In this document: piece after piece, positions 35,780 through 48,326 of the stretch
How the letters are laid out: each line of letters opens with the position of its first letter
Position numbering within the stretch: the stretch's first letter is position 1
Source: Salipiger sp. CCB-MM3
Lineage (GTDB): Bacteria > Pseudomonadota > Alphaproteobacteria > Rhodobacterales > Rhodobacteraceae
Length of the DNA: 64,000 nt
NCBI RefSeq assembly: GCF_001687105.1
Contig: NZ_CP014596.1
Location: 427,501 to 491,500 of the forward strand
Reading direction: 5' to 3'
Notes under the pieces: generated by a model
Databases searched by the model: none
What the model was told of the DNA's origin: nothing
Seen by the model: only the letters and a program-made list of their open reading frames with translations
Made by a program: the position numbers and the translations under genes

Positions 35780-36658
35780 ATGCGCGACCCTGCCCCTCAG
35801 CCCTCCCTGCCGCCGCATCGCGGACAGGCTGCGACGCTGGAAATCCTTGCGACTCCGGTTTCTTCTCATGTGCTGAGCAGCCGGGTGCTGCCGCGCGAGA
35901 CCTGCGGCCCCGAGGCGAAAGAGGCTCCGGCGACGCGCGTCTTCCTCGCGCTGCCCAAGGCCCCGGCGCCCGAGGGCGGCTGGCCGATCCTCTATATGCT
36001 CGATGGCAATGCCGCCTTCGATTTCCTGACGCCCGCACTGCTCGAAGCGGTTCCGGGTCTGATCGTCGTCGGCATCGGCTATGACACCGACAAGCAATTC
36101 GCCCGCGCCCATCGCATCTTTGACTATTCGCCGCCCGAGACGCCGGGCGCCACGCCGAGGCCCGACCCGCATCACCCCGAGCGCATGGCGGGCGGCGGCG
36201 AGCGGTACCTTGACCGGCTGACCGGCGGCATCCGCACAGAGATTGAGCAGGGCCTGCAGGTGGACGCAGCACGCCGCACGCTCTGGGGGCACAGCTTCGG
36301 CGGGCTCTTCACGCTCTATACCGCGCTGAGCGTACCCGCCGCCTTTGCCCGCTACGCCGCGATCAGCCCCTCGGTCTGGTGGGACGAAGCTTTGGTGACC
36401 CGGCTGATCGACACGCGCAAGATCACCGACGGCCCCGCGCGGACGCTGCATTTCGGTGTCGGCGACCGCGAGAAACGCACCGGCAGCACAGGTGCGCAGC
36501 CCGACGGACCGCCGCCGCCGACCCTGCGGATGATCGAGCGGCTGCGCGGCACCCCCGCCGGGCTGGAGATCAGCGCGCAGGTCTTTCCCGGCGCTGTGCA
36601 TATCGCTTCGCTGCCCGCTTCGCTGCCGGGCTCGCTGGCGCTGGCCGCCCGCGCCTGA
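35780..36658 (+). CDS. Alpha/beta-hydrolase siderophore esterase (IroE/Fes-like)
   Basis: 292 residues. It belongs to the putative-esterase family: Y-M-L-D-G-N-A-A-F near residue 75, and the nucleophile elbow G-H-S-F-G-G with Ser172 at the expected place, followed by A-I-S-P-S-V-W-W. A His in A-V-H-I-A-S near the C-terminus would complete the triad. No signal peptide is evident, so it is probably cytoplasmic. Enzymes of this group hydrolyse tri-serine lactone siderophores to release iron. Its place between importer and NRPS operons supports that function. Stop codons of this gene and of the NRPS are 2 bases apart. Confidence 0.85.
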   Translation: MRDPAPQPSLPPHRGQAATLEILATPVSSHVLSSRVLPRETCGPEAKEAPATRVFLALPKAPAPEGGWPILYMLDGNAAFDFLTPALLEAVPGLIVVGIGYDTDKQFARAHRIFDYSPPETPGATPRPDPHHPERMAGGGERYLDRLTGGIRTEIEQGLQVDAARRTLWGHSFGGLFTLYTALSVPAAFARYAAISPSVWWDEALVTRLIDTRKITDGPARTLHFGVGDREKRTGSTGAQPDGPPPPTLRMIERLRGTPAGLEISAQVFPGAVHIASLPASLPGSLALAARA

Positions 36659-36660
36659 CC

Positions 36661-40542
<3,882 letters not shown>

Positions 40543-40543
40543 G

Positions 40544-40780
40544 TCAGGCCCCCGCGCGCTGCGCGGCGACCACGCCCCACCAGGCGCCGAAGGTCTGATG
40601 CTCCCAAATCTCCGAAAGATCGCCCTCTTCGCCCTCGTCCTGCCATGTCATCACCAGCGACATCAGGCGCATGGAATCGAGCCCCAGATCGAAGAGGTTG
40701 GCCTCATCGGTGATCTCTTCGGGGGCGATCTCCAGCGCTTCGGCGATATCGGCGCGCATCTTGTCCTTACTGAGGCTCAT
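40544..40780 (-). CDS. Stand-alone aryl carrier protein
   Basis: 78 residues. It has the carrier-protein core F-D-L-G-L-D-S-M-R-L-M with Ser36 as phosphopantetheine site and matches the C-terminal aryl carrier domain of EntB, but the isochorismatase domain is missing. It overlaps the aryl-AMP ligase gene (ATGA) and precedes the NRPS gene by one base. It receives the activated aryl acid and presents it to the NRPS condensation domain. Confidence 0.9.
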   Translation of the reverse strand: MSLSKDKMRADIAEALEIAPEEITDEANLFDLGLDSMRLMSLVMTWQDEGEEGDLSEIWEHQTFGAWWGVVAAQRAGA

Positions 40781-42405
40781 GCGGCGTCTCCTTTGTTCAG
40801 GTAATTGTCTTTCAGCGCCGCGCGCAGTGCCTTGCGGCTGACTTTGCCCACGGCGGTGGTCTGGAACTCGGGCACAAAGACGATCTGGTCGGGCACCTTG
40901 AACTCGGCGATGCCGCGACCGCGGACAAAGGCCTTGAGGTCTTTGGACTGCACGTCCCCCGCTTCCGCGCGCACCACGAAAGCGCAGGTCTTCTCGCCAA
41001 GGAACTTGTCGGGCAGCGCCACGACGGCGGCATCGAAAACCCCTTCATGGGCGATCAGGTGATCTTCGACCTCTTCGGCAGAGATCTTCTCGCCCGCGCG
41101 GTTGATGTGATCGCCAGCGCGGCCGCGCACCTCGAGGTAGCCGCCGGGCAGACGCCGCACCACATCGCCGGTGCGGTAAAAGCCGTCGGGGGTGAAGCTG
41201 CGGGCGTTGGCCGAAGGCTCGGCGTGGTAGCCCCGGATCGTGTAGGGCCCGCGGGTGTAGAGATTGCCGGGCTCGCCCTCGGGCACCGGCTTGCCGTCGT
41301 CGTCGAGCACCAACACCTCGTCGTGGGGGCTGATCGGGCGGCCCTGGGTGTTGATGATCATCTCTTCGGGATCGTCGAGACGGGTGTAATTCACCAGCCC
41401 CTCGGCCATGCCAAAGACCTGCTGCAGCGTGCAGCCCAGCACCGGGCGCACTTTCGCCGCCGCCTCGGGGATGAATTTCGCGCCGCCGACGCCCAGAACC
41501 TCGAGGCTCGACAAATCGTGTTTGCTGCGCGGCGCGGCCTGCATCCACAGCAGCGCCAGCGGCGGCACAAGGCCGGTGATCGTCACACCATGTTCGGCGA
41601 TCAGCCGGAAGGCGATATCGGGCTGCGGGTTCGGGCTCATGACCACGGTGCCGCCCACATGCAGCACGCCAAGATAGCCGGGCGAACTCATCGGGAAGTT
41701 ATGCGCCGCGGGCAGCGCGCAGAGATAGACGCTGCGCGCGCTCAGCCCGCAGATCTCGGCCGAGGCGCGGACGCTATAGAGATAATCGTCATGGGTGCGC
41801 GGGATCAGCTTCGGCAGGCCAGTGGAGCCGCCGGAGATCTGCAGAAAGGCCACCGCCTGCGGATCGCGCGGCACCGGGGCGCTCAGCCCCTCCCCGCCCA
41901 GCGCGTCAAACGCGGTGAACTCGCCGGGATCGCCCGCGACGATCACATGCTCGACGCCCTCGACCTCGGCCAGCACGCGGCGGGCAAGCGGCAGATAATC
42001 GAACCCGTCGTGCCGGTCAGCGACCACATAGGCGCGCGCGCCGGATTTGGCGGCGAGATGGAGCACCTCGGTCTCGCGGTGCGCGGGCAGCGCGTAGACC
42101 GGGATCAGCCCCGCATAGAAGAGACCGAAGGCTGCGGCGAGGAACTCGGCCCGGTTCGGCATCTGCAGCAGCACCCGCTCGCCCGGCTCCAGCCCCAGTT
42201 CGGCAAAGCCCTCGGCTGCGATCCGGGCGCGGCGCGCCAGTTCGGCATAGCTCCAACGGGCCTCACCGGCGATCACGGCCATGCGCTCGGGATACGCCTG
42301 CGCCAGCCGGTCGAGCATCTGACCGAAGGTTTCGCCCTGCCAATAGCCCTTTTCGACGTAGGTTTGCGCCAGTTTCTCGGGCCAAATTTGCTCGGGGGTC
42401 GTCAT
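40777..42405 (-). CDS. entE: 2,3-dihydroxybenzoate-AMP ligase (EntE/DhbE-like)
   Basis: 542 residues from the ATG at 42405, with GGAG nine bases upstream; the frame is open from 42468. It is a stand-alone adenylation enzyme: G-G-S-T-G-L-P-K-L-I-P-R phosphate loop, Q-Q-V-F-G-M-A-E-G-L-V-N-Y-T-R-L-D, and a C-terminal K-V-S-R-K-A-L lysine. In the aryl pocket, A-H-N-F-P-M-S-S-P-G has Asn and Ser at the positions that in DhbE contact the 2- and 3-hydroxyls, favouring dihydroxybenzoate over salicylate. It is first gene of the operon. It activates the aryl acid and loads the carrier protein. Confidence 0.9.
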   Translation of the reverse strand: MTTPEQIWPEKLAQTYVEKGYWQGETFGQMLDRLAQAYPERMAVIAGEARWSYAELARRARIAAEGFAELGLEPGERVLLQMPNRAEFLAAAFGLFYAGLIPVYALPAHRETEVLHLAAKSGARAYVVADRHDGFDYLPLARRVLAEVEGVEHVIVAGDPGEFTAFDALGGEGLSAPVPRDPQAVAFLQISGGSTGLPKLIPRTHDDYLYSVRASAEICGLSARSVYLCALPAAHNFPMSSPGYLGVLHVGGTVVMSPNPQPDIAFRLIAEHGVTITGLVPPLALLWMQAAPRSKHDLSSLEVLGVGGAKFIPEAAAKVRPVLGCTLQQVFGMAEGLVNYTRLDDPEEMIINTQGRPISPHDEVLVLDDDGKPVPEGEPGNLYTRGPYTIRGYHAEPSANARSFTPDGFYRTGDVVRRLPGGYLEVRGRAGDHINRAGEKISAEEVEDHLIAHEGVFDAAVVALPDKFLGEKTCAFVVRAEAGDVQSKDLKAFVRGRGIAEFKVPDQIVFVPEFQTTAVGKVSRKALRAALKDNYLNKGDAA

Positions 42406-42573
42406 GCTCGATGCTCCGGCTTTGCAATGCAGGGTGGCGCGGCGCGCGCCGTTCCTTCGCGCTATCAATCACTACAAATTTGGTCAACTTACAATACCGT
42501 GTATTTTGATCAGGTATTGATCCGCGAGAAACCGCCTGACAAATCGAGGAAATTTTTGAGGTGCCACAGGCCG

Positions 42574-43488
42574 TCAGCTGTCGAGCCGCGCAATCCGCTC
42601 GCGGGCCGCTTCGGCCATGAAGTCGACGAAGAGGCGGATCTTGGGGTCCTGCAGCTTTCTGTGCAGGAAGAGGCAGCCAAAGGTCGACGGCAGCGGTGGC
42701 GTTGTGGGCAGCACTTCGACCAGCGCGCCGCTGCCCAGGTGGCGCGCCACCTCCAGCCGTGGTCGATTGGCGATTCCATGCCCCTCCAGCGCCCAGGCGG
42801 TCAGCACATCGCCGTCGTCGGCATCGAACCGGCCGGCGACCTCAAGACGGCGTAGCCCGGTCTCGGTCTTCAGTTGCCAGAAGTATTCGGGCGAGCGCGG
42901 GTAGCGCAGCAACAGGCAGTTGTGCCGCCCGCCCAGAAGGTCCTCGGGCGTTTCGGGCATGCCGCGCTTTTCGAGATAGGAGGGCGCTGCGCAAAGCACG
43001 CGCGGGCAGTCGTAGATCTGTCGCAGCTTGAAGTTGGAATCCTTCGCCACCCCCAGGAAGAATGCCACATCCAGCCGCTCTGCCATCAGGTCGACCTGCC
43101 GGTCCGACAGGCGCATCTGCACTTGCACCTCGGGGTATTTCTCAGTGAAGGCGGGCACCAGCGGCGCGATGATCCGGCGTCCGATGCCAAGCGGCGCGGT
43201 CACGCGCACCGCCCCGCGAGGTGTTTCCGAGAAATTGGCCACCACCGCTTCGGCCTCATCGACCGAGGCCAGCACCGTCTTGGCCTGATCGTAGAACACC
43301 CGCCCCACCTCTGTCGGGCTGATGGAGCGTGTGGTGCGGTTGAACAGGCGCACGCCAAGGCGGCTTTCGAGTTCCTTGATCCGCTTGCTGGCCACCGCGG
43401 GCGTCAGCCGCAGGTCGCGCCCGCCCGAGGTGATGCTGCCCAGTTCGACCACCCGGACAAAGACCCGCAGGCTTTCGATATATTGCAT
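42574..43488 (-). CDS. LysR family transcriptional regulator (divergent from xdhA)
   Basis: 304 residues from the ATG at 43488, preceded by GGAGGTCAGC; the frame is open to 43512. The N-terminal HTH (F-V-R-V-V-E-L-G-S-I-T-S-G-G-R-D-L-R-L-T-P-A-V-A-S-K-R) and the LysR effector domain from about 90 are complete. It is clearly paralogous to the LysR gene at 61723-62658: both share the V-E/Y-E-L-G-S start, A-P-L-G-I/V-G-R-R and D-V-L-T-A/D-W-A-L. It is divergent from xdhA and is the natural candidate regulator of the purine genes, not of the siderophore operon downstream of it. Confidence 0.88.
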   Translation of the reverse strand: MQYIESLRVFVRVVELGSITSGGRDLRLTPAVASKRIKELESRLGVRLFNRTTRSISPTEVGRVFYDQAKTVLASVDEAEAVVANFSETPRGAVRVTAPLGIGRRIIAPLVPAFTEKYPEVQVQMRLSDRQVDLMAERLDVAFFLGVAKDSNFKLRQIYDCPRVLCAAPSYLEKRGMPETPEDLLGGRHNCLLLRYPRSPEYFWQLKTETGLRRLEVAGRFDADDGDVLTAWALEGHGIANRPRLEVARHLGSGALVEVLPTTPPLPSTFGCLFLHRKLQDPKIRLFVDFMAEAARERIARLDS

Positions 43489-43646
43489 TGCTGACCTCCG
43501 TGCCCCCGGCATACTACGGCGGGCGACAGATTATTATCAACAATCCGTATAAAGTCCTTGGCGAAACCACGCGTATTCAGAGAGAGTGCGCGCTGCTAGC
43601 GTCCCCCTCCGTAAACCCAGCCACATGCTCAGCCACGGAGGGATGC

Positions 43647-45098
43647 ATGACGCACCGGAGCGAGATCCGTTTTCTGCTCAACGGGAGGACCGTGAGCCTG
43701 CCTCAGGTTCCGGCGACGCAGACCCTGCTCGATTTCCTGCGGCTTGATCGTCGCCTCACCGGCACCAAGGAAGGCTGCGCCGAGGGTGACTGCGGGGCCT
43801 GCACCGTGCTGGTCGGGCGTCTGCATGAGGGCGCATTGCGATATGAGGCGGTCAACGCCTGCATCCGCTTCGTCGCCTCGCTCGATGGCTGCCACGTGGT
43901 GACGGTCGAGCACCTCACGGGCCCGGACGGCGCGCTGCACCCGGTGCAGCGGGCGATGGTCGAGCATCACGGCGCGCAATGCGGCTTTTGCACGCCGGGC
44001 ATCGTCATGTCGCTCTATGCGCTCTGGATGCAGACCCCGCAACCGAGCGAGGCGCAGGTGGAGACGGCACTGCAGGGCAACCTCTGCCGCTGCACCGGCT
44101 ACGCGCCGATCATTCGCGCCGCCGTGGCGGTGAGCGAGTATGGAACGCCCGAGGCGGATCATCTGATGCAAGAGCGCGGGCGCGTGGCGGCGGAGCTGCT
44201 TGCCTTCAAGGATGGACGCCGGGTCGAGACCGGCCCCGACGGCGACCGCGCGATCCTGCCCGCCGATCTGGATGATTTCGCGGACGCCTATGCCGCGCAT
44301 CCGCAGGCGACGGTGATTGCCGGATCGACCGATGTGGGCCTCTGGGTCACCAAGTTCCTGCGCCCGATCTCGCCCGCGATCTTCATCGCCCATCTCGATG
44401 CGTTGAAAGCCGTGGAGGTCACCGAAGGCGCGATCACCCTTGGCGCAGGCGTCAGCTATTCTGAAGTGCAGCCGCTGATCGCCGAGCATCTGCCGCATCT
44501 TCAGGAATATTGGAACCGTATCGCGGGCTGGCAGGTGCGCAACATGGGCACGGTCGGCGGCAATATCGCCAATGGCTCGCCCATCGGCGACACGCCCCCG
44601 GTGCTGATCGCGCTTGGAGCCGAGGTCACGCTGCGCCACGGTCAAACCCGCCGGACCCTGCCGCTCGAGGCGTTCTTTATCGACTATGGCAAGCAGGACC
44701 GTCGCCCCGGTGAGTTCGTCGAAAGCATCCGCGTGCCGCTGCCATCGCCCGCCACGCGCTGCGCCGCCTATAAAATCTCGAAGCGCCGCGACGAAGACAT
44801 CTCTGCCGTCGCCGCCGGGATCAGCGTCAGCGTCGAGGGCGGTGTGATCCAGAGCGCCCGCATCGCGCTTGGCGGGATGGCGGCCACCCCGAAACGCGCC
44901 GGAAAGGCCGAGGCCGCGCTGCTGGGCCAGCCGTGGAGCGAGGCCAGCTTTGCCGCTGCCGCCCGCGCCATGGCCGAAGATTTCGCGCCGCTCAGCGACT
45001 GGCGCGCCTCGGCAGGCTACCGGATGCGCGTCGCCCAGAACCTGCTGCGGCGGTTCTTTCTCGAACAGGATGGCCAGCCCGTCCGTCTGAGCGCCTGA
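43647..45098 (+). CDS. xdhA: Xanthine dehydrogenase small subunit (Fe-S and FAD domains)
   Basis: 483 residues from the ATG at 43647, preceded by GGAGGG; the frame is open from 43488. The first 2Fe-2S cluster has Cys44, Cys49, Cys52 (G-C-A-E-G-D-C-G-A-C) and Cys72. The second has Q-C-G-F-C-T-P-G and C-R-C-T-G-Y. The FAD-binding domain begins near residue 195 (A-G-S-T-D-V-G-L-W-V) and has the T-V-G-G-N-I-A-N-G-S-P-I-G-D motif. It passes electrons from the molybdenum subunit to FAD and NAD+. The large subunit follows after 12 bases. Confidence 0.95.
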   Translation: MTHRSEIRFLLNGRTVSLPQVPATQTLLDFLRLDRRLTGTKEGCAEGDCGACTVLVGRLHEGALRYEAVNACIRFVASLDGCHVVTVEHLTGPDGALHPVQRAMVEHHGAQCGFCTPGIVMSLYALWMQTPQPSEAQVETALQGNLCRCTGYAPIIRAAVAVSEYGTPEADHLMQERGRVAAELLAFKDGRRVETGPDGDRAILPADLDDFADAYAAHPQATVIAGSTDVGLWVTKFLRPISPAIFIAHLDALKAVEVTEGAITLGAGVSYSEVQPLIAEHLPHLQEYWNRIAGWQVRNMGTVGGNIANGSPIGDTPPVLIALGAEVTLRHGQTRRTLPLEAFFIDYGKQDRRPGEFVESIRVPLPSPATRCAAYKISKRRDEDISAVAAGISVSVEGGVIQSARIALGGMAATPKRAGKAEAALLGQPWSEASFAAAARAMAEDFAPLSDWRASAGYRMRVAQNLLRRFFLEQDGQPVRLSA

Positions 45099-45110
45099 GG
45101 GAGGAGAGAC

Positions 45111-47435
45111 ATGAAACACCAGCCCAACATCCGCGGCGCGGTCCACGAGGATCGCCAGCACGACAGCGCGATCAAACATGTGCGCGGCCTCGCCGAATAC
45201 ACCGACGATATCGCCGAACCCATTGGCACGCTGCACGCCTATCTCGGGGTCTCTTCGGTGGCCCATGCCACGCTGAAGGGGCTCGACCTTTCCGCCGTGC
45301 GTGCTGCCCCCGGCGTGGTCGATGTGCTCACCGCCGCCGACATTCCCGGGCACAACGACATCAGCCCCACCGGGCGCGGCGATGAGCCGGTCTTCCCCAC
45401 CGAGAAGATCGAGTTTCACGGCCAGCCGCTCTTTGCGGTGATCGCCGAAACCCGCGATGCCGCCCGCCGGGCCGCCGCGCTTGCCAAGGTCGAGGCCGAA
45501 GTGCTGCCCCATGCGCTGGGTCCGATCGAAGCGCAGGAGGCGGGCTATCCGCATATCACCGACCCGCTGAAGCTCGAACGTGGCGAGGTCGAGACCGCGA
45601 TGGCCACCGCTCCGCACCGGCTGCAGGGGCGGCTCGCGGTGGGCGGGCAGGATCACATGTACCTCGAAGGGCAGATCGCCTTTGCCCTGCCCGGCGAAGA
45701 TGAAGACGTGATCGTGCATTGCTCGACCCAGCACCCGAGCGAGGCGCAGCACATGGTGGCGCATGTCTTGGGCGTGCCCTCGAACGCCGTGGTGGTGAAC
45801 GTGCGGCGCATGGGCGGCGGCTTTGGCGGCAAGGAAAGCCAGATGAACCTCTTCGCCGTGGTCGCGGCGATGGCCGCCAAGCGGCTGAACCGCCCGGTGA
45901 AGATCCGCCCCGACCGCGATCAGGACATGACCGCCACCGGCAAGCGGCACGACTTCGTCATCGATTACGACGTAGCGTTTGACGGCGCGGGCCGCATCCG
46001 CGCGGTGGACGGCAGCTTTGCCGCGCGCTGCGGCTGGTCGTCGGATCTGTCGGGTCCGGTCACCGACCGCGCGCTCTTTCACGCCGACAACGCCTATTTC
46101 TACCCGCACGTCCGCCTGCAGAGCCGCCCGATGAAGACCAACACCGTCTCGAACACCGCCTTTCGCGGCTTCGGCGGGCCGCAGGGCGTGGTCGCCGCCG
46201 AGCGGATGATCGAAGAGATCGCCTATGCGCTCGGCAAGGACCCGCTGGAGGTCCGCAAGGCGAACTTCTACGGCGACGCGCATGATGGGCGGAACCTGAC
46301 GCCCTACCATCAGGAAGTGGCCGACAACATCATCGGCCGCGTGGTCTCGGAACTGGAAGAGAGCTGCGACTACCAGCAGCGCCGCCGTGACATCCTCGCG
46401 TTCAACGCGCAGGGCGGCGTGCTGCGCAAGGGGATCGCGCTGACCCCGGTGAAGTTTGGCATCTCCTTCACCGCAACCCACTACAATCAGGCAGGCGCGC
46501 TGATCCACGTCTATTCGGACGGCTCGATCCACCTCAACCACGGCGGCACCGAGATGGGCCAAGGGCTCAACACCAAAGTCGCGCAGGTGGTGGCCGACGC
46601 CTTCCAAGTGGATTTCGAGCGCATCAAGATCACTCGCACCACCACCGAGAAAGTGCCCAACACCTCGGCCACCGCCGCTTCGTCGGGCTCGGATCTCAAC
46701 GGCATGGCGGCGCTGGATGCCGCCGATCAGATCAAGGCACGGCTGATCGACTTTGCCGCCGGGCATTGGGGCGTGCGCCCCGAAGAGGTGCGCTTTGTGC
46801 CGGGCCATCTGCAGGTCGGCGCGCAACTGCTGCCGTGGAACGAGGTGATCAAGGCTGCCTATATGGCGCGCGTGCATCTTTCGGCGGCGGGGTTCTACAA
46901 GACGCCCGACATCCATTGGGACCGCGCGGCGGGCAAGGGGCGGCCCTTCTACTACTTCGCCTATGGCGCGTCCTGCTCGGAGGTCACCATCGACACGCTG
47001 ACCGGCGAGTACCGCGTCGAGCGCACCGATATTCTGCACGACGTGGGACGCTCGCTGAACCCGGTGCTCGACCGCGGGCAGGTCGAGGGGGCCTTTGTTC
47101 AGGGCATGGGCTGGCTGACCACCGAAGAGCTGTGGTGGGACGACAAGGGCGCGCTGCGCACCCATGCGCCCTCGACCTACAAGATCCCGCTCGCCTCGGA
47201 CCGGCCGCGCGTCTTCAACGTGGACCTCGCCGAATGGTCGCAAAACCGCGAGCGCACCATCAAGCGCAGCAAGGCCGTGGGCGAGCCGCCTTTCATGCTG
47301 GGCATCTCGGTCTTTGAGGCGCTGTCGATGGCCGTCGCCAGCGTCGCGGACTACCGCGAATGCCCGCGCCTCGACGCCCCCGCCACGCCCGAGCGCGTGC
47401 TGCTGGCGGTCGAACGGCTGGCGGGGCGGTCATGA
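45111..47435 (+). CDS. xdhB: Xanthine dehydrogenase large (molybdopterin) subunit
   Basis: 774 residues. Molybdenum-cofactor motifs M-G-G-G-F-G-G-K-E, A-F-R-G-F-G-G-P-Q-G (with the substrate-binding Arg) and Q-G-L-N-T-K are present, and the catalytic Glu lies in V-G-E-P-P-F-M-L-G near the C-terminus. It oxidises hypoxanthine to xanthine and xanthine to urate. GGAGGAGAG precedes the ATG, and the stop overlaps xdhC as ATGA. Confidence 0.95.
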   Translation: MKHQPNIRGAVHEDRQHDSAIKHVRGLAEYTDDIAEPIGTLHAYLGVSSVAHATLKGLDLSAVRAAPGVVDVLTAADIPGHNDISPTGRGDEPVFPTEKIEFHGQPLFAVIAETRDAARRAAALAKVEAEVLPHALGPIEAQEAGYPHITDPLKLERGEVETAMATAPHRLQGRLAVGGQDHMYLEGQIAFALPGEDEDVIVHCSTQHPSEAQHMVAHVLGVPSNAVVVNVRRMGGGFGGKESQMNLFAVVAAMAAKRLNRPVKIRPDRDQDMTATGKRHDFVIDYDVAFDGAGRIRAVDGSFAARCGWSSDLSGPVTDRALFHADNAYFYPHVRLQSRPMKTNTVSNTAFRGFGGPQGVVAAERMIEEIAYALGKDPLEVRKANFYGDAHDGRNLTPYHQEVADNIIGRVVSELEESCDYQQRRRDILAFNAQGGVLRKGIALTPVKFGISFTATHYNQAGALIHVYSDGSIHLNHGGTEMGQGLNTKVAQVVADAFQVDFERIKITRTTTEKVPNTSATAASSGSDLNGMAALDAADQIKARLIDFAAGHWGVRPEEVRFVPGHLQVGAQLLPWNEVIKAAYMARVHLSAAGFYKTPDIHWDRAAGKGRPFYYFAYGASCSEVTIDTLTGEYRVERTDILHDVGRSLNPVLDRGQVEGAFVQGMGWLTTEELWWDDKGALRTHAPSTYKIPLASDRPRVFNVDLAEWSQNRERTIKRSKAVGEPPFMLGISVFEALSMAVASVADYRECPRLDAPATPERVLLAVERLAGRS

Positions 47436-48259
47436 GCACGCTCGACGCCTTCCTGAGCGCACCCGGCCCGCTCGCGCGGGTGCGGCTGAGCCGGGTGCGC
47501 GGCTCCTCGCCGCGTGAGGCAGGATGCGAGATGTATGTCGGCGAGAACTCCCGCCATGGCACCATCGGCGGCGGCCAGCTCGAACACCGGGCCATCGCCG
47601 CGGCGCGGGCGCTGCTGGCGCGCGGCGATCTGGCCGAGACGCTGGATGTGCCGCTCGGTCCCGAGATCGGGCAATGCTGCGGTGGGCGGGTCGAGGTCTC
47701 GCTGAGCCGCATGAGCGCAAAGGACCGGCACGCGGCGCAGGCGCGGGCGGCAGAGGAGGCCGCTGCGCTGCCCATGGTGCAAATCCACGGTGCGGGCCAC
47801 GTGGGCCGGGCGCTGGCGGATCTGCTGCAGCACCTGCCGGTGCGCTGCGTTCTGATCGACAGCCGTGCAGAGGAACTGGCGCTGAGCGCCGCGCGGGTCG
47901 AGACCCGTCTCACCCCCCTGCCCGAACTTGAGATCGCCATGGCCCCACCGGGCAGCGCCTTCGTCGTGCTGACCCATGACCATGCGCTCGACTTTCTCTG
48001 CGCTTCGGCGGCGCTGCAGCGGGATGATGCGCGCTACGTCGGGCTGATCGGGTCGGCCACAAAACGCGAGAAGTTCCGCCGCTTCGCGCGGGATCAGTGC
48101 GATGGGCTGGAGACCCACGCGCTCACCTGCCCGATCGGCGCACAGGGCAGCCGCGACAAACGCCCCGAGGTGATCGCCGCCTTCGTGGTGGCCGAGGTGC
48201 TGACCGCCCTCACCCGCCAGCAGGCCACGGCGCAGCCCGTGGCCATCGCCGCCGAGTAA
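47432..48259 (+). CDS. xdhC: Xanthine dehydrogenase accessory protein XdhC
   Basis: 275 residues from the ATG at 47432, coupled to xdhB by an ATGA overlap. It has the N-terminal XdhC/CoxI domain (R-G-S-S-P-R-E-A-G-C, E-N-S-R-H-G-T-I-G-G-G-Q-L-E) and the C-terminal nucleotide-binding fold (H-G-A-G-H-V-G-R-A-L; Y-V-G-L-I-G-S-A-T-K-R). XdhC binds sulfurated molybdenum cofactor and inserts it into the large subunit. Complete and normal in length. Confidence 0.93.
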   Translation: MSTLDAFLSAPGPLARVRLSRVRGSSPREAGCEMYVGENSRHGTIGGGQLEHRAIAAARALLARGDLAETLDVPLGPEIGQCCGGRVEVSLSRMSAKDRHAAQARAAEEAAALPMVQIHGAGHVGRALADLLQHLPVRCVLIDSRAEELALSAARVETRLTPLPELEIAMAPPGSAFVVLTHDHALDFLCASAALQRDDARYVGLIGSATKREKFRRFARDQCDGLETHALTCPIGAQGSRDKRPEVIAAFVVAEVLTALTRQQATAQPVAIAAE

Positions 48260-48261
48260 CC

Positions 48262-48296
48262 CCCGCGCCCGCCCGAAGAGGAGCGGGCGGCGCGGG
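48262..48296 (+). terminator. Hairpin between xdhC and the NCS2 permease gene
   Basis: CCCGCGC plus CGCCCG pair with CGGGCG plus GCGCGGG, 13 bp with one bulged C, three bases after the xdhC stop. No T-run, so partial termination or message stabilisation. Confidence 0.45.
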
Positions 48297-48326
48297 ACAA
48301 TCGCAAGCAACCCGAGGAGATCCCAC

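Noticed and set aside
43629-47243. 1204-codon open frame on the minus strand opposite xdhA/xdhB
   Set aside because: It is antisense to two fully recognisable genes with intact Fe-S and molybdenum motifs. Long antisense frames are expected in such GC-rich DNA, and the translation is Arg/His/Gly-rich with no family features.
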